Position numbers and translations under genes: made by a program. 64,000 nucleotides of DNA from Floccularia luteovirens (taxonomy: Eukaryota > Basidiomycota > Agaricomycetes > Agaricales > Squamanitaceae): positions 1,860,001-1,924,000 of the forward strand of contig VSJF01000006.1 in assembly GCA_009739215.1 (NCBI GenBank), written 5' to 3'. A model generated the notes under the pieces. It worked only from the letters and a program-made list of their open reading frames with translations, was not told where the DNA came from and did no database searches. Position 1 is the stretch's first letter. Every line of letters begins with the position of its first letter. Of the stretch, positions 23,425 to 35,424 are shown piece after piece.

Positions 23425-26356
23425 TTAGAATATAAAGCTGGCTATTTTTTCCAGAATCGTCTTTGGTGGGACCTCAGGCAGTTCAGTTTCTTCAGGAGTA
23501 GGAATACCCTGTAAATAGATAGAATAGTTAGTCCAATATGGAATAGATAATACTAAGTAGGAAATTCCGAACCGTGACAAAGTCCATTTCCAACGGTTTC
23601 CAGAACTTTGTTCTTTTGGTAATCTTGAATCCAAAATACAATCCAAAGAAGATCGGTATATTCACATCTGCGATTTTTTTTGTTAATCAGTGATCAGGGA
23701 TAGATTGAAAATGAATAAAAGTAAACTTTACATGATGTGAAGAAATCCGATGCATTGAAATCGAAAAACACCGCGAATCCATTAACAAGGATGAAGAATA
23801 ATGTCCAGAATATACCCCAATAAGAAAGGTAAGGCTGAAGCCTATTGTTGTATGCATTTTTTCTTCGGTCAAAACCTTGAGCTTTCAACCCACGATCTGA
23901 ATCAAAGTTCAACAATCAAAAAGGTCAGGTAAAACTTAAATTCCTTACAGAAGAAGACGTATGTGACATTCATCGAAAACCAACTGAAAAATCCTCCAGT
24001 GGTACTGAGGTTCACAAACCAACTGATAGGAATTGATAAGTGAATAAAGAATTGGAATTGAGTTTCAAAAAAGGTTTACATACTTGAAAACAGTTTCTCC
24101 TCCAGAGGAAACATTCATGAACGCCAAAAATGAGAAACAGCTCTGTTGGATGAAGTGTTGGTGTGTCACAAAATTACCATGCTGAAATGATCTATCTCAC
24201 AGCTGTCAATACCGCCACAAGAGGTAGTCCATTCTTTGTGCAGTAAGTGAAAACCCTCGGAGCTTGTCCACGAAGCGCAAGACCATAGAGAATTCGGGAT
24301 GCACAAAACAAGTAACTGCTTCCAGCAGAAAAGGCGCTCGTAAAGATGGCACCATTTATGATATGTGGAAGAACTAGTGAAAGACAAGTCACTAAATGTA
24401 GTATGACATTAGAGCATGGAACTTACCACGAACACCTGCGCGGGTGAAAGCAATGACGAAGGGCGATTGTGCGGCTGTCCCGGTATCTGGAATACAGATA
24501 CAGAATAAGCGACGTATGATCATGTGAGAATTGTTAGTATACATACCTTGCAATAGATCTGCGTCATTATATGCGACCAACATTCCTACCATAATGATTC
24601 CGAGGATCTAGATTCCGACATTTTAGCCTGCAGAAAGAACTAACAATAATTGTTCGTACATAGAATACTAAGATGCGGTAGAAGACACGCCTCACGGCTT
24701 TAGTAATGTTCCTCCGGGGACTTTCGGTCTCGGAAGCGGCTCTGTTGGGACGATATCAGGCACAGCATTATAAGACGAATGTACGGGTTTATGTCATACA
24801 TAACCACTAGTTCCATTCCTTGGAACGAAAAAGCCGCTTGCACTAACACCGATAGGATAGCGAGGAAGCGATCAGTAGAGATGTTTGATACCAAGCCAGC
24901 CCGAGCAACAGCTCCAGGATTTTTCCAATACTGTAAGGAACTCGGTAAGATTAATATCTGAAATAACAATGTGGTAAAGGTACCCTGAAGCCAGTGCGCT
25001 CTTTAGATGGGCCACCACCAAGATCAACAATCAGACCAGCAAGGAGCAAGCCGGTAATAAGGGAAACTAAACCAATTGATTCCATTATCGGAAATTGTAC
25101 TTGCAATAAGTTCATTTCCCGAATAACTTACGCTTTATGATAGCGAAAAAGAATTCGGCTAATGGAAAAGTCATTAGCTCAAGTAGTCATCCTTACTATG
25201 AGGTGAGGTTTACATTCTCCGAAGTATCTATCAGGGTCGATAAGCACGAAGGGAGACTAATATATCGATACAGGTTCCTCACCTTACTCCCAATATATTG
25301 ACCAGGCAAACCAGTACACAGACGACCTAATCCCTCGGTCAGAAATGGTTCCAACAGAGCAAAGGGGGCTAGAGTCTTACAGCCGTATATATTGCCGTGT
25401 GATTTTTCTATAACGGTCAGTATCTGTATATAGAAAATTGCCAAAGACGAAGACATACATTTTCATCCCAAAAGGTCAATAGCAAAACAGCCGCAGTAAT
25501 CTCCACGGGAGCCGATATTCTAACCTGTGATGTCAATTTACTGAATTGGATTGTGGGGTCGGAAATGCGTACGCGTTCGTATAGAAGTAATTCTATTTTC
25601 TCACAACTTTCAATATCACGACCCTTCCTCAAGAAGAGTGACACTTACCCAACCGACCGCAAATCCCATGGCTGGGTCCACCCATCGAGCGGCTAACCAA
25701 AATTCAACTACAATTGAAAAACCATGTTCACAAGCCGAACGTACCAAAATGAGGGAAAGTCCCCGATATTGGTGCCCAAGTTGTCATTTCTCCAACGGCA
25801 CATAATGACCTAAATATGAACTCAGATTCCGGTCCAGAAACATTTAGATCAACTTACGAGTAAGCAACAGTCCCAACAAGCATATAGGCGATCAGAGCTC
25901 CTAATGGCCCTCCATCCGCCAAAGCATTCCCCGAGCCCAAGAAAAGACCTGTCCCGATGGTTCCAGCGATCTAGTATGTAGCGATAAGATATTGAATATA
26001 TAAAAGTCGATAATAGATGGTATTCACCGCGATCCTGTTACATATTAAGTCTGGAGATCATTATATGCGGAGATATAAGGCTTACATTTGTACATGACGT
26101 TGCTTAAGACGACGTTGAACGCGATCCAAGTCACTGACATTCAAATGATACCTGCATTGCTATGTTCTCACAACCATATAGCCACCATTAATGCAAGCTA
26201 GGCTTACCGAGGGTCGGTCTGCTGGACATGACCTGCTTCCGATTGTTCGACGGAGACAGATTTTCTGATGCTAATGCTGTCCTCTTGCTGTTTCTCGAGG
26301 TTATCGGGATAATGGGACTGTCTCTCATCCCTAGTATGCTTTTCGATGCCTTCCAT
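23425..26356 (-). CDS. Amino-acid permease (YAT/APC family)
   Basis: A multi-exon minus-strand gene. ATG at 26356 starts MEGIEKHTRDERQSHYPDNL, a hydrophilic N-tail. A longer frame to 26422 has no ATG. Later exons give the conserved first membrane segment (IAGTIGTGLFLGSGNALADG, near 25980-25900), then IAYMLVGTVAYS, and the loop AARWVDPAMGFAVGW near 25690-25640. Near the 3' end come SPFVIAFTRAGVR, INGAIFTSAFSAGSSYLFCA and SRILYGLALRGQAPRVFTYC followed by TKNGLPLVAVLTA, all hallmarks of fungal YAT permeases. The C-terminal exon (23646-23425) ends EKIASFIF. Proteins of this family are proton-coupled plasma-membrane amino-acid importers with 12 membrane segments. Substrate specificity cannot be read from the sequence. 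Not all internal exons were joined base by base, but no disabling lesion was seen. Confidence 0.85.
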
Positions 26357-28372
26357 GAGTGACGAGAGGGAAGAAGCAAGAGATACAAAATGGGCGAGGG
26401 AAAGAATCAGGTGGGCACTCAAATAGGATTAGTTGGGTTGTTCGCTTTAATGGCATGTGCCCCTGGGTTCTCCAGAGCCCCAAAGTGCTCCAGAGGGCAC
26501 ATGGGAGATCGGATAAGAATTCAGGCCAGAGAATACATTACGGCAAAACGTCGATTCAGAATCGCAGATAGACGGGTGGACGAGAGACAAAAATAGATTT
26601 CTTTATACTGTCGAAAGCATTGAAATTGAGCTATGCGGACTCCGCACCTGTTTACTCTTTGCTCGACTGAGGGGAACCCGTCTACAGACCAGCGTGAACT
26701 TCTCTGCAATGCTCCTGGGCTACGTGGTGTTCACCGATGAAAAGGGAGGTATCAGGATTGAAGCGGTCTAGAAAGCCAGCTCATTTCCCAAATAACAAGG
26801 CACGGGTGACTTGTATCCCCGATATAGTCGTCCAAAGAAGCAAAAGTAACATACAGTGGCGCAGCATTATACTCTCCTTGGTTGGCGCTAACAGAATACA
26901 ACGGACCGAAGCAAAGCTGAAACCCGTATAGCATGAATAGTAGTTGATGAATGTCATTTAACGCCCAGTACTTGTGGTAATACACAACCTCACATTGGAG
27001 CAAGTATCATTGTGGATGCTTGTTTACATCCTCACAAACGTACCCGCAGATTGCCGCAGATTCGAGTGTCAACTTTCTGATTCTGATGATCTCGAAGCAC
27101 TGCAACGTGAATACTTTCTAGTTGTTATTGCAAGGCCTATAAGCAAAACTCGCGCAGTTAATCTTTTTGTAAGTATCCTAGCGAACAAGTCCTTATTACC
27201 AAGAGCTTACATGACATGAGCTTTTAGTAACCACTAGCAACAAGAGCGATAAGCTTTGGCAGCGCCATAAGGTCCTCTAGTCCTGATAGGCCAGATATGA
27301 CACTTCAGGCCTCCATATCCCACGCAAATTGTACAGAAGTGTATTATCAGCATGTGCACGTCCATTTTGATAAACCTCAGCGCATGAAATAGTTCCTGAC
27401 ACCACCAGATGTAAACTTGTCCGCCGGCCCTTCTAAATACCCCATTCACATGTTTCAACTTATCTTACTGGGCGCGGTTGATTTGATTGGTATAACGCGG
27501 TGATTGTCGCCGACTAACTAGTAGAACTGTTGAAACATACAGTACTGCGGTTCATTCTTCCAGTCTTCTGACCATGATTAATGGGTCCTCATTTTACTCT
27601 TGAAAGTGAGCAAAACTTCAGAGTATTTCAAATAACCATATCACACGACAAACTTTGGACCAAAATTGGTGGATCAATTCAAGATCAATTCAGACCCAGG
27701 GTGATTGGAAGTGAGCATATCGTACCCACCTATACCTTCGGACAGTGTCGAGAATACACTAGCTACCCAAGCCCCAAATATGCAGGAAAAATAGAAATGC
27801 ATATAACGGCCTACGTAGGGCGCCGTCCCACGATTTTTCTTAGTAGAGCTGGATCCTCAGCAATAATGTGTTCTACTGTGTAAATTCAGGTATAGTGGCT
27901 AGTTGTGGCTGTCCTTTAACTCAACTCGGTCAGATTGTTGCAATAAACTCTGGTGTGAACGTACATTGTACTTGGTTTGCGTCGGTATAATCTGTGATTG
28001 CTTATTTACACGGCACCCTTGGATTCAAACACTCGCACATACTAAATGGATAACCTGCTCGGCAGGGTTGCCGGCATTACCAGTGCATGCAGGACGACAT
28101 CTTGCAGAAAGTTAAACAACCATGGTTCTTGTCACCAAAAAAAAAAATAGCTACACCGACTTGATAGAAACAACAACAATTAACGAAAACAACAAAAGAT
28201 CTATGTAAGATAGCATACACGGCGAAATAAAAACTTTTTGGGCACTCATCGAAATTAAATCTGCCCTCAGCCGACTCGTCACATCCTACATCACTCGTCC
28301 CTCGTCCTATAAGTTATACATGGGCGAAATAGGTCGAAAGATGGAAACTTGGAGCTCTGCAGATGAATAATG
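26357..28372. other. Intergenic stretch, no gene supported
   Basis: About 2 kb between the 5' end of the permease gene and the 3' end of the YTP1-like gene. The first few hundred bases should hold the permease promoter. The longest ATG frame (27581-27883 plus, 100 codons, starting MGPHFTLESEQNF) has no recognisable domain, and the other frames overlap on both strands. An A-run lies at 28136-28147. Confidence 0.4.
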
Positions 28373-30558
28373 TCACCTTGGCATCATCTCATCCTCCTCA
28401 TCTTCTCCTATCACATGATTCGGCAAACTTAGGCCATTTCGATTTCTTCCACCACCACCCATTGCTCTACCTTCACTTGGCACACGAGCATACCATTTCC
28501 CCCTACCGCTCATCTCAATTGCTTCGTCGCTATCCAAGGGGGGAGCAACAGAAGCTGCACGTCCGGTCGTTTGTGATAGTCGTAATTAGGAACAGAATGA
28601 AAGTATATAAGATGAAAGCGATGCTGCATATTACAGGATTAATTTTACCAATGGGGAAATATATGCCATAAAAGACATACCTAAACATAATTAGAACATA
28701 TGTTACATGATCCATCTCGTTATCGTGTACATAATGTAGTTCTTCGTCTGTCGCAGACATAAACAGGAGTCTGTCACAAGAATAAGGTGAGCAAGGTCAT
28801 ACACGAAGTAATAGTATTAATTTCGGGCACCTACCCGGCAGCAACCAAGAGCTAGTCAGGCGCACAATCCTTGATCAGCATGTTTTATTCATAGAAACAT
28901 TTTTTTTTTTCACGTACGAATGGAGGTAAATGACGGAATGCCCGAGCAGCAGCGGCACGGTTTGCCTCTAAGTTGCTTCCTGCACTTGCTCCGGGACTTG
29001 CTCCAGCCAGGGTGCGTTCGCTCGACGTGTCATCATCATCATTATTCAAGGGTGCATATCTTGGTGCAAAGAAACATATTTCAAATATGCGAGTGAGGCC
29101 AGCGAGCATAAGTGTGTTTCCAAATGTTGCATGGACCTGAGCAAGTGGTAATATAGAAATCTATAAATATTGGAGAGGGGTTGGGACAAACCTTAGTGGA
29201 TATCATAAGCGCCTGAGCATGCTCAGACATCGCCCACCCTGTCAGGATAATTCTAATATAACGAGTTGATGTTTCAGGGTCATATAGAAATAATACTGTC
29301 AACTAACATTAAACCGGGAACGACAGTACGCTGTTGGAATTTCCATTAGGTTAGAGAACTTGATTACGATGAGTTCAAATAATACCTGATTTCTCCGCGA
29401 AAGTAATATGCCAAGAGCGCCCCCTGTCCACCCTACAAATTTTTGTCAGCAATAATCCCGTAAAAGTTGCAGTAACAATTACAAAGGACGCCGAGGATCC
29501 TGCGAGGATGGGCATAGGTCAGACAAGTTTGAATGTGGTTGGAAGAACTTACGTGTGTTGCATGTCTTTAACCGACCATGTGTTACCGCGATGTTCTGTA
29601 AATGTATTAACTAGAAAAGAATTGTTAAGATTGATTGCTTCTGAGAAGATAGAGGGGTCTCACCAATTCCCTACATATTGTACTCTTCATGAATTATAAG
29701 GTTATAAGATAAACGTAGGCTACAAACGTACCCAGAGCATAATTACCCTTCAAAGAATGAGAAAATTGGGTGATATCAATCGCAAAATATTCTCACCAGG
29801 AATCCCACCATTCTGGACTTTTACCACTGCGTCTCACCCAACTCTCACCAACTAAAAGGATAATCGCCATAATCGAAGCATACGCAATGAATCCACTTCC
29901 CATAATGTAATGCGCCAGACATTGGCCTAGCAAATGTTAAGGCTTTTGTCCAGAAGCTGGCCTGATCACAAGGGTTGGACTCACCTAGGTTGTCACCACG
30001 ACAATAACCGCGGAATGTTAGTGCTCCAAACAACATCTGCGTCCATCCTAATACTGGATACATTTTCCCAAAAATTCCATGCAATATAACAGCGTAGGGT
30101 CGGATACTTTGTTCATGAATGTGTAATTTGAGATAGATCCCTAATGCGAGCTGGGAGAAAATAGGGATGAAGAGGATTGAGGCAAATGTGCCGTGTGCAG
30201 ATGGTAGGAATGCGCGGCCGCCGTGTGAGTGTCCAAGGATGTAGCCAGCAAAAGTCAGTGCGAAAGCAGTGCTCTATATTTCAGTGGATGCAAGGAGGTT
30301 TGCATAGATAGTCACTTAGGGATTTGGAAGACTAACCTGGAGTGGAACATGCCAGCGACTACGGGTAATACCCAGAACCATGCCAATAGGAAACAAGACA
30401 CCCCATACAAGGGTCTGTAGAGCAATATGGATCCAGAGGATGGCGTCGACTGGGGCATTAGCTTGTTCCTCAGTGATGGTGTCGTGGTGTTTGTGGGCCT
30501 CAGTACAAAGAATAAAAGTAACGAGTACAATGAGTCGCACGGCACTCAGGAAAGCCAT
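28373..30558 (-). CDS. YTP1-like integral membrane protein (DUF2427/Ytp1 family)
   Basis: ATG at 30558 starts [20 protein letters not shown], a signal or first membrane segment, followed by HKHHD and [20 protein letters not shown] with RSRWHVPLQ, the DUF2427 signature. After an intron comes [40 protein letters not shown] and [20 protein letters not shown]. Further exons give [47 protein letters not shown], a segment with [17 protein letters not shown], then [20 protein letters not shown] (with TYVLIMF following) and a hydrophilic tail ending [18 protein letters not shown] is at 28373-28375. The His-rich membrane segments resemble cytochrome b561-like folds. The yeast homologue YTP1 has no firmly established function. 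The gene is divergent from the HIRIP3-like gene, with 193 bp between the starts. Confidence 0.85.
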
Positions 30559-30751
30559 GGCGTTGAGCTGACTACGAGCTGAACGAGTCGACAGACAATG
30601 GCGATGGGAAACGAGAAGAGAAAGGACAGAGACACTGCTTACAATTTGGCCTTATCCAAGTCGTCCGGATATATCACGTCAGATTTAAGTTAATTACGTA
30701 ATATTAACTTAACAACTTGGAGAAACGCGTGACGTCACGTTGCTTCCTCCT
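30559..30751. promoter_or_regulatory. Bidirectional promoter with CRE and AT palindrome
   Basis: This 193-bp interval separates the ATGs of the divergent YTP1-like and HIRIP3-like genes, so it must hold both promoters. It contains a perfect TGACGTCA (30730-30737), the binding site of CRE/ATF-type bZIP factors, set in CGTGACGTCACG. About 20 bp away is an imperfect palindrome, TTAAGTTAAT...ATTAACTTAA, spanning 30685-30712 around TACGTA. Use in vivo is inferred from position only. Confidence 0.5.
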
Positions 30752-32363
30752 ATGGTCGACTCGAAAGCAATTCCCAGTGTGCAAACACTCCAGAATGCTG
30801 CAAAATCTCTGGTTCGCAAGGCAGTGAAATCACATACAACACAGTATGGTCATGTTGTTCGAAGTCTGCACATCATCTAAACTACTACTAGATCATTAAC
30901 CCCAAGGATTATTCGACAAAAGCTCGAGAAACAGTTTTCTCTCCGTGCTGGCACACTCGATGCTTCAGAGTATAAAACTTCTCTTAAGCTAGCGATTGAA
31001 GAAGCTCTTGTGAGTCTCAGAATGTGTAATGTGCATCGAAAAGAGTTTCGATCAACGACCTCACCCCGTAGAATGATGAGGATAGTGATGGCCACGAATC
31101 AGGTTCGTCTGAGGAGGTAGTCCAGGCGAGTTCGTCAGCAACAAAAAACCCCAAATCCAAGTCGAAGCAAAAGGAGGTCAAAGATATATCCACTAACACG
31201 AAGAAAGAAAAGACCATGACCAAACGTAAATCCAACGATGGGGATTCCACCAAGCCAGCGCGAAAAGTGAGCCAAGCAAATGGATCGCCACCAACGCCTA
31301 AACTGCGCTTTGAATAACGCGACGAAGGAATATAAATCTCTGGTATGCCCGCGTCTGAACGGTTTTGTTGAACGCTGTTGACATTTCGTGGTGATTTAGG
31401 AACATGTCCCCTCATCAGATGCGGAGATGGGCGACGCAGGTATCCAACAGTCAGCCGGGCCCGAGACGAAAGTAACCAGAAAAGAGCGCCCACTGGCCAA
31501 AAATGCTGAGAAGCAAACTAAAGAAGATATCCCAGAAGAAGGGACAAACCAGCAAGCCATCAAATTGCAAAAAATTGCGACAGAGGATAAATCTTCCAAC
31601 AATGGCAATAGTAAAAGCCCAGAGGATGATCAAAGCGAATCAGAGTTATCTGTTCTCATTGACGACGAGCCACCAAAGAAGAAACGAAAAGCCCCGACGA
31701 AAGGGAAGACTGAAAAAACCGAACGCAAAACGAAGGCAAAGACTACAGCGAAAAGTGATGCGACGCTTAGTAAAGATGAACAACAAATCAAACGCTTGAA
31801 GGTACAATCATGGTTTCCCAGTAATAACATCCACATTATAATTTTCATAAGGCTCTTATAGTGGCTTGTGGCGTGCGGAAAGTATGGTCACGCATCCTTC
31901 CATCTGACGCCACACATAAGGCACATATCGCCACACTCAAAGATATCTTACGCTCACTGGGGATGTCAGATGCTCCTGGAATGCGAATGAGTATGGAACA
32001 CGCTCGCGCAATTAAAGCGAAACGCGAAATGGAACAGGAGCTCGGTATGTATCTAGTTTTTCTATTATTCTTTTTTTTCCTAGATAGTTTGGTGGGTACT
32101 TCAATGGTAACACAACTTATTATGCAGCGGATGTCCAGCAGTTCGAAAAGTCATTGCTCGCCCGCAGCGGAGGAAGGCAAAATGATGATGATGATGATGG
32201 AAAGAAGGACAGCGAGCAAGATGAGGATGAAGAAGAAGAATTTGTGAAGCCGGCTGTGAGTTTTTTTTAACCTTCACGGCCTACATATATAGTTAATGTG
32301 TTCCAGAAAAAGGCCAGAAGAAGCGTAATGCAGTTCCTACAAGACCAGAGTGATGATGAGTAA
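30752..32363 (+). CDS. HIRIP3-like histone chaperone (DEK-C-like N-terminus, CHZ-type C-terminus)
   Basis: ATG at 30752 starts MVDSKAIPSVQTLQNAAKSL. A GTATGG...CTACTAG intron joins it to SLTPRIIRQKLEKQFSLRAG and LKLAIEEAL, a DEK-C-like helical domain. A long charged, Ser/Lys-rich middle follows (SGSSEEVVQASSSATKN; PPKKKRKAPTKGK). There a 15-nt exon (GAATATAAATCTCTG, before the GTATGC donor near 31343) best keeps the frame between KPARK and EHVPSSDAEMG. An acceptor at 31851 gives ALIVACGVRKVWSRIL, TLKDILRSLGMSDAPGMRMS, HARAIKAKREMEQEL, an Asp-rich run (ATGATGATG, 32180-32198) and the basic-acidic end FLQDQSDDE with TAA at 32361-32363. The ACGVRKVW...LGM...IKAKRE block matches the C-terminal domain of HIRIP3 proteins, nuclear chaperones that bind H2A-H2B. 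The N-terminal part functions less clearly. It appears intact. Confidence 0.75.
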
Positions 32364-32952
32364 ATCGAACGGACCGAGCTGATAGTTTGCACTGACGTAT
32401 TAATTTCTGGAGTTAATGACAATTCTCATCTTCCGTGATATCAGATGTTCGAATGATTGTTGGACGCCTACATGATGTAGATAATCTCCAATCAATATCT
32501 ATATTCTTACAATCTTTTCCTCTTCTAGCATACAGTGGCGTTCTTCTCAAGACAGATGGCAAAAAGATACGGGGATTTGTCTCCATTTGAACACTGTCTG
32601 AGTCATTCTCAAGCAACAATGGAAAGAAATACACGCATGCCATGAGACTTTTGCTCTGTGGGTCCATGAACTATTTCGGGTAGGACTTGAACAAGGAAAG
32701 ATACAACAATCTTTTTCCACTTCTAGCATATGAACAGCTTGTATTCTCCTCAAAGCAGATACCCAAAAATATACGAGCCCCATTTCAAAACTATCTCAGT
32801 CATCCTCAGAGGACTATGGTAAGGAAAGCACGCGTACTATTGTGCTTTTGTGTATATGTGCTGTGTGATTTGTTTGGATGTGTTTGGCAATCAACCCACT
32901 ATATAACTTGCTAATGTTTTCGAATTATAACATACAACTTCACGTTCAAAAC
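32364..32952. other. Non-coding stretch with two diverged direct repeats
   Basis: Two related blocks of about 150 bp (near 32510-32645 and 32690-32835) share CAATCTTTT, CTTCTAGCATA, CTC..AGCAGAT..C, CTCAGTCAT.CTCA and CTATGG or CAATGG, in that order. Similar but weaker blocks occur before the second FunK1 gene (36230-36320 and 36420-36560: TTTCAGTCATTCCTCAG.AATAATGG). This looks like old repeated sequence carried with the FunK1 5' flank. No gene is seen. Confidence 0.45.
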
Positions 32953-35424
32953 ATGGAGAAATCCAGCGATCCCCCGACTACACCCCCCAAAACTGGTGCA
33001 AGCGCTAAACCTGTCAAGCATACCCCAGTGAAACCCGGTACCACACAGTATCTTCCAGATACCGGAGAGCTTCTGGATGAACGGTTAAGATCTTTATTAC
33101 TACGCAAGTCGGACGTGAAAATGGACCCAAACTTCATCGAAACACATTTCTCTGGTTTATCAGATCTCACAGATGAGGAAAAGGCGATTGCTACAGACCT
33201 TGCAAGTATTGTGACATCGCAGGAAGGGCACGAAAGCAAACTTTACGGTCCAGTTTCCCGCCTATTGTCCTACCTTTCTTCCGTCGTCAAAGTATCGAAA
33301 GATGAATGGTGCGGCTGTCTACCACCTGGACACCGGTGGTTGTGGTTGAATACTGCGACAACCGAACTTAAATACGACCCAGCTCAACCTAAAATCAAGC
33401 CCGACGTTGCAAGTCGAGCGGCAACCATGCAGGAGATCCATCAATACGTATATAACTATAACAAAGATTTAAAACCAGCCCTCCCTAAATTCTGGTCACA
33501 ATTGGGGGGTGCAGTGGAACTGAAGCGTAGTCCGGACTTCCCAAATAAATTTGGACCCGACAACTTATTAGATATCGCCCAGGCATGTGGCCAACAATGG
33601 GCCATAGCCCGTGCAAAGCCTCAGCAAGCAGCATTTTGGGGTATACATGGCCATAGCAAGAACTTCTGCATAATATATTATGGCGTATCTCGCATCTCCG
33701 TCTCTCCCATCTTTGCATGGTCGGAGGTCGATGTACTCTACAAATTTGTCGAATGTTGTCACCGCAGAGAAAAGCTGGTCGAAGATTCACTGTTCATACA
33801 ACGTACAAATCCTGACCTCAGCAGCAAACTGTTGATCAAATTCGAGGACACAGAAATGGAGACTGCGACACTCGTACGGAGGGACGGCCGCCGTCGGAAG
33901 CTTTTGGTGTCGATCGTGTATTCAAAGCATATGTCGTTTCTGTTGAAGCATTCATGGAGGAATCCCTTGCGAAGGTTTCCAGAGGACACCATAATCAACA
34001 AGTTACTCAAGGATGGTTATATTCTCGGACTGCCAATTGTTTTGTCCGAATTTTGTGCACCTCCGCTTGTTGAATTGAAGAACAAAGAAGACAAAAGTTG
34101 GTATGAAAGATTCACTCTTGCGATGAGGACGATTGGGGCGCCTCTTTCTGCGTGCAAAAGTATTAAACAATTTTTGATTGTGATGTTTGATCTCGTGGAA
34201 TGTGAGCATGTATAATGTTTCCTTTTTTTCGTGCGTTACTAATAGAAAATAATCTACAGTACTACGCTTGATAGGATTCGGACATAAAGTTCTTCATCGG
34301 GACGTGTCATTCGGCAACATCATTCTGGAGCCGCGTATGTTTAGTGGGGGTGCGCCGACTCTTGCGGAAAATCAACCGGTGACGTATGAAAGTATTTGCG
34401 GCAAGTTGGGCAGGGAATATGACTATCCGGGAAGGGACGAGCTGGCACTCTCGAGCTTCGGATTGATTGATTTCGAGCTATCTGTGGACCTTAGCAGTAC
34501 AGAGGACTCGCAAGTTGAAGATGGAATCTCTGTGAGCGTACTTTGATTATTAGATATTTTGTTGCTAATTGATTTCAGGGAACACCCATGTTCATTGCTC
34601 AAGACCGGTCACATCGTCGTCGTATCATAAAGTACCTTCCTAGAGGGACCGATATTATATTCTCGCCAACGACTACTAAAGCTTATACCGACCTGTTTCC
34701 TGCTGAGGGAAACGGGAAGTGGGAGAAGTTCTGGAATGAAATCAATGACAAAGGACTCGCCACGAAAGTTGATTTCGTCGAAGGACCTCTGCACGATATC
34801 GAGTCAGTGTTTTGGGTCATGTTTTTCTTTCTTATTCGAGCCACTCCCGGATCTACTGAGGGCCGTAAAGATGAAGCTATACCTGCACGATCTGCGGCGT
34901 TCAGAGGTCTGATGCAAAATGATCTAGGGGGGAATTGGGATCCCAGGTCTGTCGGAATACCATCCCTTATAGATGCACTCCACCCCGAACTCCAGCACTT
35001 GGGCCCAATGCTGGCGCAGATGTCGGATTATTTTCAGACCACTTGGCATTTATTCGATGTTCCACCGTCATTTCAAATGCATGCACACGAATTCATGCGC
35101 CGCCTTCTGTTCAAGGAACTCTACAACATGAAGGATGATATCCCGTTGACTGGGGATCCCTCCATCGTCAAGCTGCCGGAATCCCTCTTTTCACATTCGA
35201 TCAATTCTGCAGAATTATGGACCTCCAAGTTCAGGACATTGGCCCGATCCACAATCACACTAGACGATAGCAATACCGACACCATTGAACAACGTCCTAA
35301 TAAGAGACAGAAAATAGAAGGATTCCCAGGGATTGATCGTGAAATGGAGGCTCGCCTGAATAATGTTTTAGAAACGACTGGGGTAACTGAGCTGTGGTTT
35401 CGTGCCGACAAGATCAAAGATTGA
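32953..35424 (+). CDS. FunK1-type protein kinase, intact
   Basis: Exons are 32953-34201, 34260-34531 and 34579-35424, with GT-AG introns of 58 and 47 bp, giving about 789 residues. The start MEKSSDPPTTPPK is preferred because the same ATG context is found in the paralogue at 36691; the frame stays open to an ATG at 32878. The N-terminal half carries the family's own region (HFSGLSDLTDEEKAIATDLA, HRWLWLNTAT, KIKPDVASRAATM, LYKFVECCHRREKLV). The kinase core gives LVEL spliced to LRLIGFGHKVLHRDVSFGNI (HRD loop, Asp plus Asn), then SSFGLIDFELSVDL (a DFE motif in place of DFG), GTPMFIAQDRS and ESVFWVMFFFLIRATPGS. FunK1 kinases are an expanded basidiomycete family; their substrates are unknown. It ends ELWFRADKIKD. 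Confidence 0.9.

Noticed and set aside
27581..27883. 100-codon plus-strand frame with ATG
   Set aside because: No recognisable domain and overlapping alternatives; kept only as a note in the intergenic entry.
31017..31493. 158-codon minus-strand frame
   Set aside because: Antisense shadow of the Lys/Ser/Glu-rich part of the HIRIP3-like gene; no domain.
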